Positions 27,487 through 36,756 of a stretch of 64,000 bases of DNA are shown one piece after another. Within the stretch, counting starts at the first letter, position 1, and every line of letters starts with the position of its first letter. Under the pieces are notes generated by a model, which saw only the letters and a program-made list of their open reading frames with translations, was not told the origin of the DNA and searched no databases. Made by a program: the position numbers and the translations under genes. The stretch is from Bradyrhizobium amphicarpaeae (GTDB lineage Bacteria; Pseudomonadota; Alphaproteobacteria; Rhizobiales; Xanthobacteraceae): assembly GCF_002266435.3 (NCBI RefSeq), contig NZ_CP029426.2, forward strand, positions 4,556,001 to 4,620,000, read 5' to 3'.

Positions 27487-27512
27487 TGTCGCCTGCGCTG
27501 AACGGCGCCGGT

Positions 27513-29489
27513 TCAGCCGCGATGCTTTTTCTTCTTCGGCTTCTTTCCAGGCGCGCCCTTCGCGGGCCACGGCATGACCGACGGCTCCGCGTGACCCGGC
27601 TTGTTCTTGTGCTTCTTCTTGCCGAAAGAAGACGGAGCATCATCGAATTTCGGCCCGCGCTCGCCATGAGGCTTGCTGCGCGGCTTGAACTCACTCTTGT
27701 CGCGCGGACGATCGTCGCGACGTTCGCGATGATCGCTGTCGCGGCTCTCGCGCCGGGGCGCCTGGGACCGCTCCTCCACAGGGGCCTGCTGCTGCGGCGC
27801 GCCCGCCATCGGCTCGAGGCGGATATTGTCTTCCTTGTCAGGACGCTTGATCTTGACGGCGAAGGACTCCGCGACCCGCTCGGAAATCTCGAACTCGGTC
27901 GTGGTGTCCATGATCTTGATGGCGCCGATGTCGCCCTTGTCGATGCCGCCACGGCGGCAAATCATCGGCAGCAACCAGCGCGCTTCCGCATTCTTGCGTC
28001 GTCCGATGTTGGCGCGGAACCAGACGGTGGCCTCTCCCATGCCGTGACGGGCCGAGGATTTGCCTGGTTTCGATCGCGGCCCCGCAGGGCGATCGTCGTC
28101 GCGTGGGGCGCGGCCATCGTCGCCGCGCGGCGTGCGAACATTGTCGCGACCGCGATCGTCACGCGGCCGGCCAGTGCGCTCGCCGGGATCGAGGATGTCT
28201 TCGGGCGACGGCAGCCGTGCGCGATAGAGCCGCGCCAGCGCAGCGGCAATGTCCTCGGCCGACCGCTCGGCGAGCAGCGCCTGGGCCAGCACCAGATCGT
28301 CGGCCGTGGTCTCCTCGGTGAACAGCACGTCCTTCATGCGTTCGTGGTCGAGCTTGCGGATCTCCTCCGCCTGCGGCGCCGTGCCCCAGTTCGCGTCGAC
28401 CCCAGCCAGATTGAGCAGCAGCTCCGCGCGACGCCGCCGGGCGGGCGGCACCAGCAGCACGCTCGTGCCCTTGCGTCCGGCGCGCCCGGTGCGGCCCGAG
28501 CGGTGCTGCATCACTTCGGCGTCGTTGGGCAAATCGGCATGAATGACGAGGTCGAGGCTCGGCAGGTCGATGCCGCGGGCAGCAACGTCGGTCGCGACAC
28601 AGACGCGGGCGCGTCCGTCGCGCAGCGACTGCAGCGCCATGGTCCGCTCGTTCTGCGTCAATTCGCCCGACAGAGCGACCACGGAGAAACCGCGCTCCAG
28701 CAATGCCGCCTGCAAATGCCTGACGTGATCGCGCGTGCTGCAGAACACCAGCGCGCTCGGCGCCTCGTAGAAGCGCAGCACGTTGACGACGGCATGCTCG
28801 GCATCGGCGGGCGCGATCCGGATGGCGCGGTACTCGATGTCGGCGTGACCGCCTTCGTCGCCGGCGACCTCGATCCGGAACGCCTGCTGCTGATATTGCT
28901 TGGCGAGCGCGACGATGCCGCGCGGGAACGTCGCCGAGAACAGCAGGGTGCGGCGCGTCTCCGGGGTGGTCTTGAGGATGAATTCCATATCCTCGCGAAA
29001 ACCGAGATTGAGCATCTCGTCGGCCTCGTCGAGCACGACCACCTTCAATTCGGAGATGTCGAGGCGGTTACGCCGCAGATGATCGCACAACCGGCCGGGC
29101 GTCCCGACGACGATGTGGGCGCCTGCCGCAAGCTCGCGCTGCTCGCGGCGCGGATCCATGCCGCCGACGCAGGAGACGACGCGCGCGTCCGCATGCTGGT
29201 AGATCCAGGAGAGTTCGCGCTGAACCTGCATCGCGAGCTCGCGGGTCGGCGCCACGATCAAGGCGAGCGGCGCGGCCGCCCGCCCGAAGCGCTCGGCATC
29301 GCCAAGCAGATCCCTGGCCATGGCGAGGCCATAAGCGAGGGTCTTGCCGGAGCCGGTCTGGGCCGAAACCAGGAGGTCGCGGCCGGCGGCTTCGTCCGCG
29401 AGCACGGCGAGCTGAACGGGGGTCGGTGAATCGTAATTCCGCTCAGCCAAAGCGCGGGCGAGCGGCGGGGTCAGGGCCGGAAAAGACAC
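27513..29489 (-). CDS. DEAD-box ATP-dependent RNA helicase
   Basis: About 658 residues. All core motifs are present: PTPVQ (Q), AQTGSGKT (I), PTRELA (Ia), DEAD (II), SATF (III), ARGID (V) and HRSGRTGRAG (VI). After about residue 470 there is an Arg/Asp/Pro-rich linker, then a DbpA-type RNA-binding domain (ARWLLPMICRRGGIDKGDIGAIKI, about 510-570), and a Lys/Arg-rich tail with K-K-K-H-K-N-K and K-K-K-K-H-R-G. It likely remodels rRNA or mRNA, as the DbpA/CsdA group does in ribosome assembly. GTG start at 29489 is in frame but has no strong ribosome site. Confidence 0.96.
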   Translation of the reverse strand: MSFPALTPPLARALAERNYDSPTPVQLAVLADEAAGRDLLVSAQTGSGKTLAYGLAMARDLLGDAERFGRAAAPLALIVAPTRELAMQVQRELSWIYQHADARVVSCVGGMDPRREQRELAAGAHIVVGTPGRLCDHLRRNRLDISELKVVVLDEADEMLNLGFREDMEFILKTTPETRRTLLFSATFPRGIVALAKQYQQQAFRIEVAGDEGGHADIEYRAIRIAPADAEHAVVNVLRFYEAPSALVFCSTRDHVRHLQAALLERGFSVVALSGELTQNERTMALQSLRDGRARVCVATDVAARGIDLPSLDLVIHADLPNDAEVMQHRSGRTGRAGRKGTSVLLVPPARRRRAELLLNLAGVDANWGTAPQAEEIRKLDHERMKDVLFTEETTADDLVLAQALLAERSAEDIAAALARLYRARLPSPEDILDPGERTGRPRDDRGRDNVRTPRGDDGRAPRDDDRPAGPRSKPGKSSARHGMGEATVWFRANIGRRKNAEARWLLPMICRRGGIDKGDIGAIKIMDTTTEFEISERVAESFAVKIKRPDKEDNIRLEPMAGAPQQQAPVEERSQAPRRESRDSDHRERRDDRPRDKSEFKPRSKPHGERGPKFDDAPSSFGKKKHKNKPGHAEPSVMPWPAKGAPGKKPKKKKHRG

Positions 29490-29754
29490 GGGATGGAGAA
29501 CCTTGGTTAATTCAGGCGCGGAGGCGGTGAGCCGAGGGGCCTGAGCTGCGTGCGCGGCAATAGGCCCGGCCGCACGCTGATTTGATCTGGGCGCTCTTTA
29601 CGCCAAGTGCCCGGAAATCACCATGCCTATGATGCATGGCTTGCCGAAGAGAGCCGCGCCCTGGAGGTTGCAGAGGATTTTTGCGACTACCTTGATTAAC
29701 ATCGGCACGGCCGGTCTGGCGGCAACCGAGCCGGAATGGATGGGGACCACAACG

Positions 29755-30495
29755 ATGCGACTGGCAGTCATTTCCGATATCCACGGCAACCTTGCGGCGT
29801 TGGAGGCCGTGCTCGCCGACATCAAGGCGCGCGGCGTCGATCACACCGTGAACCTCGGCGATTGCGTCACCAGCCCGTTGTGGCCGAGAGAGACCTTCGA
29901 AGCGCTGCAGTCGCTGGCGTTGCCGACCGTGCGCGGAAACCATGATCGCTGGATCGAGGAGTTTCCGGACGACAAGCTCTCGCCGGCGGGTCTATTTGCG
30001 CGTCGCGCATTGACGGCGGAGCAACGTCTCACGCTGCACAGCCTGCCGTCCCAACTGCGGCTGGACGATGGGATCCTGGCCTGCCACGGCACGCCCGAGA
30101 ACGACACGACGTGCCTGCTGGAGGAATCGCTCGACGACGGCCGCTTCGTGCCGGCACGCCGCGACGTACTGGCAGCACGCCTCGCGAGCGAGCCGATGGC
30201 GCGCGTGGTACTGTGCGGCCATAGCCACCGCCAGGCTGCGGTGAATGGCCCCCGCGATTGCATGGTTCTCAACCCGGGCAGCGTTGGTTGCCCCGTCTTC
30301 GCGGACATCCCGTTTGCCGCAAGCCTCGAGTACCGCTCGCCTCACGCCCGATACGCGATCCTCACCAAGAGAAACAGGGGCTGGCAGGTCGAGTTGCTGG
30401 CCCTCGAATATGATTGGGAGGCCGCATCGGCGCGCGCGCTCGCCAACAACCGGCCTGAATGGGCGCAGGCGATGCTGTCAGGATACGTCAAATAG
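29755..30495 (+). CDS. Calcineurin-like metallophosphoesterase
   Basis: About 246 residues. Metal motifs: DIHGN (first), GDCVT (second), GNHDRW (third), GHSHR (fourth), so the two-metal site is intact. Subfamily of small YfcE-like phosphodiesterases; the substrate is not predictable. ATG at 29755 has GGGGA about 9 bases upstream. It is divergent from the helicase gene, 265 bases apart. Confidence 0.95.
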   Translation: MRLAVISDIHGNLAALEAVLADIKARGVDHTVNLGDCVTSPLWPRETFEALQSLALPTVRGNHDRWIEEFPDDKLSPAGLFARRALTAEQRLTLHSLPSQLRLDDGILACHGTPENDTTCLLEESLDDGRFVPARRDVLAARLASEPMARVVLCGHSHRQAAVNGPRDCMVLNPGSVGCPVFADIPFAASLEYRSPHARYAILTKRNRGWQVELLALEYDWEAASARALANNRPEWAQAMLSGYVK

Positions 30496-30614
30496 CGGCT
30501 GTCGAGAGCTTTGCGCTACGTGGCGGCAAGCAAGCGCGCGACGCGGACAAGGACGGCTTGTCATCTCCGCCACGCCATCCCAGATCATGCCCACGAGGAG
30601 AGCAAGGGTGACAC

Positions 30615-30968
30615 ATGACAGGTAGCATATCGCTTGCCGACAAGCTCGCGACCTTCAGCGACTACTGGTCGCCGCGCACGGTCACGACCTTCAACGATTG
30701 CGACGTGATGGTGGTGAAGGTGAAAGGCGAGTTCACCTGGCACAAGCATGACGACACCGACGATTTCTTTCTGGTCCTGAAAGGCAATCTGGAGATCGAA
30801 TTGCGGGATCGCACGGTGAGGCTGGGTCCGGGCGAACTCTATGTCGTGCCGAAAGGCGTCGAGCATCGTCCCGTGGCGCGCGAGGAGGTTCACCTGATGC
30901 TGATCGAGCCGACCGGCACGCCGAACACGGGCGACAAGGCGACCGCGGCAGCCCGCAAGCTCGCGTAG
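30615..30968 (+). CDS. Cupin-domain protein
   Basis: About 117 residues forming one cupin barrel: motif 1 WHKHDDTDDFFLVLKG (His-x-His with later acidic residue) and motif 2 LGPGELYVVPKGVEHRP. The three-His/one-Glu metal set is recognisable. It may be a small metal-binding enzyme or sensor. AAGGG lies 6-7 bases before the ATG. Confidence 0.93.
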   Translation: MTGSISLADKLATFSDYWSPRTVTTFNDCDVMVVKVKGEFTWHKHDDTDDFFLVLKGNLEIELRDRTVRLGPGELYVVPKGVEHRPVAREEVHLMLIEPTGTPNTGDKATAAARKLA

Positions 30969-30992
30969 CAGGGTATCGCGGCCGGGTAGCCC

Positions 30993-31421
30993 TCAGTCGG
31001 CCGTCGGGATGAAGCGAAGCGTGCCTGCCTGACGCGTCGGCTTGCCGGTGTCATTGGTGTGATTGACGCCGTCCATGACGGGCACCTCTGCGAAATCGAA
31101 CGGGCTCACCCCATCCAGGCAGGCGACATTGACGGCGTAGAGGGATTGGTCGGACCGGCGCTGGTGGTGGGTGTAGATTCCACAACGGGAGCAGAAGAAG
31201 TGCTGCGCCGATCCGGTTTGGAAGCGGTACGTCGTCAGCGCCTCCTCGCCCCGCAGGAACCTGATCCCGCCCATGGCCGCCATCGCAACGACGGCGCCCC
31301 GCATTCGGCAATAGGAGCAAGTGCAGCGGCGGATCGACTTGAAGCCGTCGCTAAGTGTCACCTCGAAGCGCACCGAGCCACAATGGCACTGGCCTGCTCG
31401 AACGGTCGCGTCACTCGTCAT
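30993..31421 (-). CDS. GFA-family zinc-binding protein
   Basis: About 142 residues with the Cys pattern of the glutathione-dependent formaldehyde-activating (GFA) family: CHCG, CTCSYC and CSRCG. Binds structural zinc, and many members bind glutathione-adducts. Convergent with the cupin gene. Confidence 0.93.
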   Translation of the reverse strand: MTSDATVRAGQCHCGSVRFEVTLSDGFKSIRRCTCSYCRMRGAVVAMAAMGGIRFLRGEEALTTYRFQTGSAQHFFCSRCGIYTHHQRRSDQSLYAVNVACLDGVSPFDFAEVPVMDGVNHTNDTGKPTRQAGTLRFIPTAD

Positions 31422-31526
31422 GGTCCGTGTGTACCCCGATCCAGATCACGTCCACGCCCGGCTCGGGGCGCACTGGACTGTCTTAGCGGGGATCGAACGA
31501 GATGTAAGACAAATTCGCGCAACCCT

Positions 31527-32039
31527 TCAATTCCGAGAGGTCGCCAGCCTGCTGAAGCCGTTGACCAGTCTTGTTCTTGCCCGCGCAACACTGTCCCTCA
31601 CCGCGCGGCTCACGGCCCGGATGGCGCGCCAGGCGTCCGTCTCCTGCAGCCAGGCCTTCGCCGCGGCGTATTTTCCGTAAGCCCAGGCAAAGGCGGGAAT
31701 GCGCATCAGCTTGTCGCGCGTGAGGTGAAACAGGCGCTCGACCAGCACCAGCTTGAGCAATTCGCCAACGATCAAGACCATCGCTCCGCTCAGCACCTGG
31801 CCGGTCGCAGTGAGGTACGCAGCAACCGGCTTGACCGGCTCCAGAATGATCACGGGCACCAGGAACAATGCAAGCGACGCATATGGCGAAAGCGATTTGA
31901 TCCAGGCGCTCAAACGCCTGAATTCAGCGTGCCGCCCGATCCAGCGCGCGATCGGCGCCGCCACGGCCATGAAGACCGCATCCACCAGGAAGTAGATCGC
32001 AGCCAGGATATAGGTGATCGGTCTCAGGATTTGCTTCAC
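31527..32039 (-). CDS. Small inner-membrane protein of unknown function
   Basis: About 170 residues. Two or three membrane helices (LRPITYILAAIYFLVDAVFMAV, and SLALFLVPVIILEPVKPVAAYL followed by GAMVLIVGELLKLVLVERLF), then a basic soluble tail (RAIRAVSRAVRDSVARARTR). GTG at 32039 has GGGAGAG 5 bases upstream; a longer frame reaches 32450 but overlaps the next gene in another frame. I do not recognise the family. Confidence 0.75.
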   Translation of the reverse strand: MKQILRPITYILAAIYFLVDAVFMAVAAPIARWIGRHAEFRRLSAWIKSLSPYASLALFLVPVIILEPVKPVAAYLTATGQVLSGAMVLIVGELLKLVLVERLFHLTRDKLMRIPAFAWAYGKYAAAKAWLQETDAWRAIRAVSRAVRDSVARARTRLVNGFSRLATSRN

Positions 32040-32139
32040 GGCATCTCTCCCGCAGAGTGAAAGCCGGAACCTGGGCCTAAGTTTCACCTCCGCGTGGATA
32101 GTTCGAGGCAGCCGGCGGGAACTTTTCCGGGTCGGCGTC

Positions 32140-32562
32140 TCAGATCTCGGCATAGATCTCCAGCAGATTGCCGTCGGGATCGCGGAAGAACAGCGTGCGG
32201 TGGCCGAAGGACTGGTTGGTGGGCGGTGACACCAGCGCAACGCCTTGCCGGACGAGTTCGTCGGCGCACGCGTCGACCTCGGCGGCGGATACCTTGAAAG
32301 CCAGTTGCAGGGAGGCCGTGCCATACGGCACCGGTGCATCGGCGGCGGTCCGACCCGGCTTCGCCAGGGCGAGCGTGTTGCTGCCGAGGCCATACTCGAT
32401 CCAGTTCGGCGACAGTTCGCGCAGCAGGGGAAAGGCGAGCACGTCCTCATAGAAGCGGCGCATCGCGGCCATGTCGCGCACGAAGATGACGGTGTAGTCG
32501 ATCGCGCGGATGGCGTTGAAGGGAGAGCGCCGGGTTGGTTCGGGTGTCTGATCGTTGGTCAT
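32140..32562 (-). CDS. VOC-superfamily (glyoxalase/bleomycin-resistance) protein
   Basis: About 140 residues. Paired beta-alpha-beta-beta-beta units: AIDYTVIFVRDMAAMRRFYEDVLAF, then SLQLAFKVSAAEVDACADELV, and FFRDPDGNLLEIYAEI with the C-terminal Glu of VOC metal sites. Function unassigned. ATG at 32562 follows AAGGA by 5 bases; ATG at 32574 is the alternative. Confidence 0.92.
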   Translation of the reverse strand: MTNDQTPEPTRRSPFNAIRAIDYTVIFVRDMAAMRRFYEDVLAFPLLRELSPNWIEYGLGSNTLALAKPGRTAADAPVPYGTASLQLAFKVSAAEVDACADELVRQGVALVSPPTNQSFGHRTLFFRDPDGNLLEIYAEI

Positions 32563-32584
32563 CGCGTCCTTCATACTTCGGCTC

Positions 32585-32660
32585 GTAGCCCGCATGAGCG
32601 AAGCGACATGCGGGAAGACTTCAGCCAAGGCCCGGATGTCGCTTCGCTCATCCGGGCTAC
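32585..32660. repeat. Palindromic dispersed repeat, family B, copy 2
   Basis: GTAGCCCGCATGAGCGAAGC and its inverse GCTTCGCTCATCCGGGCTAC frame about 76 bases, between the VOC and alcohol dehydrogenase genes on the minus strand. Same family as 20426-20508. Confidence 0.88.
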
Positions 32661-32664
32661 AAAA

Positions 32665-33816
32665 TCACTCCACCAATTCCGGCCACGGCACGATGGTCGA
32701 CTTCACCGTCTTCATCGCCATCGCGTCCTTCACTGCCTGCGCGACGCCTTCGTCCGTGAACGGATAGATCGTCTGCATCTTCAGCCAGGGATATTTGTCC
32801 CGGGTGCGGTAGAGCATGTCGACGCCGAGCGGGAGGTCGTTGCCGGTGAAGCCCCAGGAGCCCAGCACGTTGAGATCCTTGGTGCAGATGCGATGCCAGG
32901 AGGTCTCGATCGAGCCGGCGTCGGTGAACTGGCCCATCTCCACATAGGTGCCGCCGTCACGCAGCATCTCGATGCCTTCGGGGCCGGCGGTAGGGTGCCC
33001 CGAACAATCCATCACGAGATCGGCGCCGAAGCCGCCGACGATCTCGCGGACGCGCGCGATGCGCCCCTCGGGTGACTTGATCTCCTCGATGTTCACGGTC
33101 GCCTCCGCACCGAACTCGCGCGCAAGCTTGAGCCGCGGCTCCTCGGGGGCGCCGACGCAGATCACGCGCCCTGCCCCCATCTCCCTGGCGGCTGCGACCG
33201 CCAGAATGCCGATCGGACCGGAGCCCTGGATCACCACCGTGTCGCCCCAGGTAAAACCGCCGGCACGGCTGGCGCGGTTGAAGGCGCGGATGCACGATGT
33301 CAGCGGTTCGGACAGTGCCCCTAACCGCAGCGACATGTCGTCGGGCAGCTTGTAGATCTTGGTGCCCGGCAGCATCTCGAGATCGACATAGACATATTCG
33401 GCCCAGCCGCCCCACATGTGCGGCGCCTTGTCGAAGCCGAGATAGCGGCCGTAATAGACCGGCGTCAGGCACTTGTTAGCGGTTTGCGGGTAGTGGATGC
33501 AGTAATAGCACTGGCCGCATGGCATCAGCGGCGGGATCATCACTTTTGATCCGACCCCGAGCGGCTTGCTCATGAAGTCCTCGGTGAATTCCTCGCCGCA
33601 CTCGACGATGACACCGCCGATCTCGTGGCCGAGCGTGAACGGCCAGGGCAGCGGCTTCGGCCAGTGTCCTTTGAGAATGTGCAGATCGGTGCCGCAAACG
33701 CCGCAGGCGCCGACCTTGATCAGCGCAGCCTTGCGGCCGACCTTCGGCCAGGGCACGGTTTTGATGACGGGCTCCGAGCCCGGCCCTGCATGGGTGCATA
33801 CGCGAATGGATTCCAT
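32665..33816 (-). CDS. Zinc-dependent alcohol dehydrogenase (MDR superfamily)
   Basis: About 383 residues. Catalytic zinc residues C-G-V-C-G-T-D and GHE, structural zinc cysteines CGQCYYCIHYPQTANKC, and the Rossmann motif GSGPIGILAVAAAREMGA. Substrate unclear; the length and C-T-x-x-G-P-G-S start resemble (R,R)-butanediol or sorbitol-type dehydrogenases. GAGGAAA precedes ATG at 33816. Confidence 0.94.
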   Translation of the reverse strand: MESIRVCTHAGPGSEPVIKTVPWPKVGRKAALIKVGACGVCGTDLHILKGHWPKPLPWPFTLGHEIGGVIVECGEEFTEDFMSKPLGVGSKVMIPPLMPCGQCYYCIHYPQTANKCLTPVYYGRYLGFDKAPHMWGGWAEYVYVDLEMLPGTKIYKLPDDMSLRLGALSEPLTSCIRAFNRASRAGGFTWGDTVVIQGSGPIGILAVAAAREMGAGRVICVGAPEEPRLKLAREFGAEATVNIEEIKSPEGRIARVREIVGGFGADLVMDCSGHPTAGPEGIEMLRDGGTYVEMGQFTDAGSIETSWHRICTKDLNVLGSWGFTGNDLPLGVDMLYRTRDKYPWLKMQTIYPFTDEGVAQAVKDAMAMKTVKSTIVPWPELVE

Positions 33817-33914
33817 GGCTATTTCCTCGATGCCCGTCTGTTCTGATTGATGGGTGCGGGCGTGAGGTGAAGCGTATGTGAGATGTACGGTCGTGCCAAG
33901 GTGGCAGTCTAATA

Positions 33915-33981
33915 GTGCGCATGAGCAAAGTGACATTTGGGACAAGCGGTCCGGGGTTATCGCTTCGCTCATCCGGGTTAC
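33915..33981. repeat. Decayed palindromic dispersed repeat, family B, copy 3
   Basis: GCGCATGAGCAAAGTGACAT and ATCGCTTCGCTCATCCGGGT are the two arms; the left arm has several changes. About 67 bases. Confidence 0.6.
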
Positions 33982-34002
33982 GGTGCAGCTACACACTCAG
34001 TC

Positions 34003-34120
34003 GTCATCCTGAGGTGCGAGACGTGCGACGCGTAGCGTCGCGCGGGGAGCCTCGAAGGATGAGCTACAGGCGCTTGCTGCCCATCCTTCGAGGCTCGCTT
34101 CGCTCGCGCCTCAGGATGAC
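34003..34120. repeat. Palindromic dispersed repeat, family C
   Basis: GTCATCCTGAGG at the left end and CCTCAGGATGAC at the right end are exact inverses; between them CCTCGAAGGATG and CATCCTTCGAGG form an inner stem. About 118 bases, upstream of the MFS genes. Confidence 0.88.
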
Positions 34121-34226
34121 GGCGGTGCGTGTGGCAGCAGTGCATGGCGACTATCCCACCCAACTGCCTTGAGCGTTCAGCGCTGAGCGTGTAAGGCGCC
34201 GATAGTCTCACCCTAGGTCATGCCCC

Positions 34227-35474
34227 TTGAATCCCCTGCCCCAAGATCCCGCCGCTGCGTCCGGCTCGTTCGCGGCGATGAAGTCGGGGCCGTACCGGCT
34301 CCAGTTTGGCTCTTACGTGCTGGCGATGATGGCCGACAACATCGAGCATGTGATCAGCTATTGGGTGGTGTTCCAGAAATTCCATTCGCCGGCGCTGGCG
34401 GGCTTTGCGGTGCTGTCGCACTGGCTGCCGTTCCTGCTGTTCTCGGTCGCGGTCGGCGGCCTTGCCGACCGGTTCGACCCGCGCCGCATCATCCAGTGCG
34501 GCATGCTGCTGTTCATCGTGGCATCGAGCGGATGGGGCTTCTTCTTCCTCACCGACACGATCCAGATGTGGCACGCGATGCTGCTGCTGGTGATCCACGG
34601 CTGCGCCGGCGTGCTGTGGCAGACGCCGAACCAGTTGCTGCTCTACGACCTCGTCGGCCCCGCCGATTTGCCGAGCGCGGTGCGGCTCAACGCGATGGCG
34701 CGCTATCTCGGCATCCTGGTCGGACCTGCGGTGGGCGGAATCATCATGCTGACGCTCGGCACCTCGCACGGCATCATCTTCAACACGCTGTTCTATCTGC
34801 CGATGCTGCTCTGGCTGTTCTGGGCACCCGTGCGGGACAGAAGCGTGGCGGCGCGGCGCTTCGCGGTGCGAGGCCTTGCCGACATCGTGCTGACCATCCG
34901 CGCCATCGGCACCCAGCCGACCCTGACGGCGATGACCTGGCTTGCCGGCCTCACCTCCTTCATGATCGGCAACGCCTATCACGCCCAGATGCCGGGCTAT
35001 GCCGGCGATCTCGGCCATGGCGATCCCGGTGTCTCCTACAGCGTGCTGCTCGCGGCCGATGCGGCCGGCGCGGTGCTCGCCGCCATCGCGCTGGAATCCT
35101 GGGGACGCCTCAAGGGCACGCCGCGCACCGCGATCCTGCTTGCGATGCTCTGGAGCGTGGCGCTGCTCGGCTTCGCCACGGTGCGGATCTATCCGGTTGC
35201 GATTGTGCTGCTGTTCTGCGCCGGCTTCTTCGAGCTGTCGTTCAACACCATGGCGCAGGCGCTGGTGCAGCTGAATGCGCCGCACGACATTCGCGGCCGC
35301 GTGGTCGGTCTCTATAATATGGCGGGGCTCGGGATGCGGGCGTTCAGCGGCATCACCGTCGGGGTCGCAGGCGCGGCGATCGGCATCCACTGGTCGCTGG
35401 GGCTGTCGGCTGCGGTGCTGCTGGCGCTGCTGGTTCTGCTCTATGGTCGAGCGACGAGAAAGGCGGCCGGTTGA
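34227..35474 (+). CDS. MFS transporter (EntS/MFS_3 type)
   Basis: About 415 residues with 12 membrane helices. GGLADRFDPRRII is the helix 2-3 signature, and FNTMAQALVQLNAPHDIRGRVVGLYNM lies in the second half, typical of the MFS_3/EntS group that exports siderophores and other small molecules. TTG at 34227 with AGGT upstream is likely, though ATG at 34278 also fits. Followed by a second MFS gene after 52 bases. Confidence 0.9.
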   Translation: MNPLPQDPAAASGSFAAMKSGPYRLQFGSYVLAMMADNIEHVISYWVVFQKFHSPALAGFAVLSHWLPFLLFSVAVGGLADRFDPRRIIQCGMLLFIVASSGWGFFFLTDTIQMWHAMLLLVIHGCAGVLWQTPNQLLLYDLVGPADLPSAVRLNAMARYLGILVGPAVGGIIMLTLGTSHGIIFNTLFYLPMLLWLFWAPVRDRSVAARRFAVRGLADIVLTIRAIGTQPTLTAMTWLAGLTSFMIGNAYHAQMPGYAGDLGHGDPGVSYSVLLAADAAGAVLAAIALESWGRLKGTPRTAILLAMLWSVALLGFATVRIYPVAIVLLFCAGFFELSFNTMAQALVQLNAPHDIRGRVVGLYNMAGLGMRAFSGITVGVAGAAIGIHWSLGLSAAVLLALLVLLYGRATRKAAG

Positions 35475-35526
35475 CTCTCGCCCCTGCCCACCGCACCTTC
35501 GACACAGGGCATGGGGAGATCAGGCG

Positions 35527-36693
35527 TTGCGCAATCGCTGGTGCATTCTTGCGATCCTGTTCGTCGTTCGCCTCACCATTGCATTCCAGTTCCAGAGCGT
35601 GGCCGCGGTGGCGCCGCTGCTGCAGCAGACTTTCGGCGTCGGGCTCGCCGACATCGGCATCCTGATCGGACTCTATTTCACGCCCGGCATCGTGCTGGCG
35701 CTGCCCGGCGGCGCGATCGGGCGAAAGCTCGGCGATAAATCCACGACCATTGCGGCGCTGCTGCTGATGACGGCAGGCAGCCTCGTCATAGCCGCCACCG
35801 ATATCTGGGGCTTGCAGATGGCAGGCCGGCTCGCCTCCGGCGCCGGCGGCGTGCTGCTGACGGTGCAGCTCACCAAAATGGGCGCCGATTGGTTCGCCGG
35901 AAGGGAGATCGCAACCGCGATGGCGATCTTCGTCAATTCCTGGCCGGCCGGCGTTGCGATCTCGCTGCTGGTGCTGCCGGCGATAGGCACCGCGTACGGC
36001 GCAGGCGCCGTGTTCCTGACAACGGGCGCACTGAGTGCGATCGGCATCGTGCTAATCCTGTTCTACCAGCCGCCGCCAGCGACGACAGCCAGCGCGGCCG
36101 GCTCCGGCCGGCTCGATCCTCTTGCGCTGCTGGCGGTGATCGTCGCGGGCACGATCTGGGGCCTCTATAATGTCGGCTTCGCCATGATCTTCTCGTTCGG
36201 CCCCTCGCTGCTCGTCGAGCGCGGCTGGAGCATTGCGGCGGCGGGCTCGGCGATCAGCCTCGTGATGTGGCTGTCGGTGATCTCGGTGCCGTCAGGCGGA
36301 TTTCTCGCCGATCGCACCAAGCACCCCTTTGTCTTGGCAATCGCGGCGAGCCTCGTGGTGGCCGGCCTGCTCGCCTGGCTGACCCGGTCCGATGCCGTGA
36401 TTGCGATCCTCGTCCTGGGCGGCCTGATCGGCGGCCTGCCCGCCGGCCCGATCATGAGCCTGGCCGCCCGGGTGCTCGCGCCGCAGACGCGAGCGATCGG
36501 AATGGGCGTGTTCTACACGCTGTTCTATGCGGCGATGATGCTGGGGCCGGCCGTGGCAGGACGGCTTGCCAAGTCGGCCGGGACCGCGGCGGTCGCGCTC
36601 GACCTCGGCGCGTTGGCAGTGCTGGCCTGCCCGCCGCTGATGTGGCTTTTCGAACGCATTGTGTCCGTCCGTGACCGCCGCACCCAATCCTAA
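35527..36693 (+). CDS. MFS transporter (nitrate/CynX-like group)
   Basis: About 388 residues with 12 membrane helices: ILIGLYFTPGIVLALPGGAIGRKLGDK is the helix 2-3 region, and VPSGGFLADRTKH the equivalent in the second half. Substrate unknown. TTG at 35527 has GGGGAGA about 8 bases upstream; an earlier frame would overlap the first MFS gene. Likely cotranscribed with that gene. Confidence 0.9.
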   Translation: MRNRWCILAILFVVRLTIAFQFQSVAAVAPLLQQTFGVGLADIGILIGLYFTPGIVLALPGGAIGRKLGDKSTTIAALLLMTAGSLVIAATDIWGLQMAGRLASGAGGVLLTVQLTKMGADWFAGREIATAMAIFVNSWPAGVAISLLVLPAIGTAYGAGAVFLTTGALSAIGIVLILFYQPPPATTASAAGSGRLDPLALLAVIVAGTIWGLYNVGFAMIFSFGPSLLVERGWSIAAAGSAISLVMWLSVISVPSGGFLADRTKHPFVLAIAASLVVAGLLAWLTRSDAVIAILVLGGLIGGLPAGPIMSLAARVLAPQTRAIGMGVFYTLFYAAMMLGPAVAGRLAKSAGTAAVALDLGALAVLACPPLMWLFERIVSVRDRRTQS

Positions 36694-36756
36694 CGCGGCA
36701 TTAACCCTATGCACCTTAGGGTCGTCCCCGGACTCCGCCAGGCGGGGGGTCGGGTT

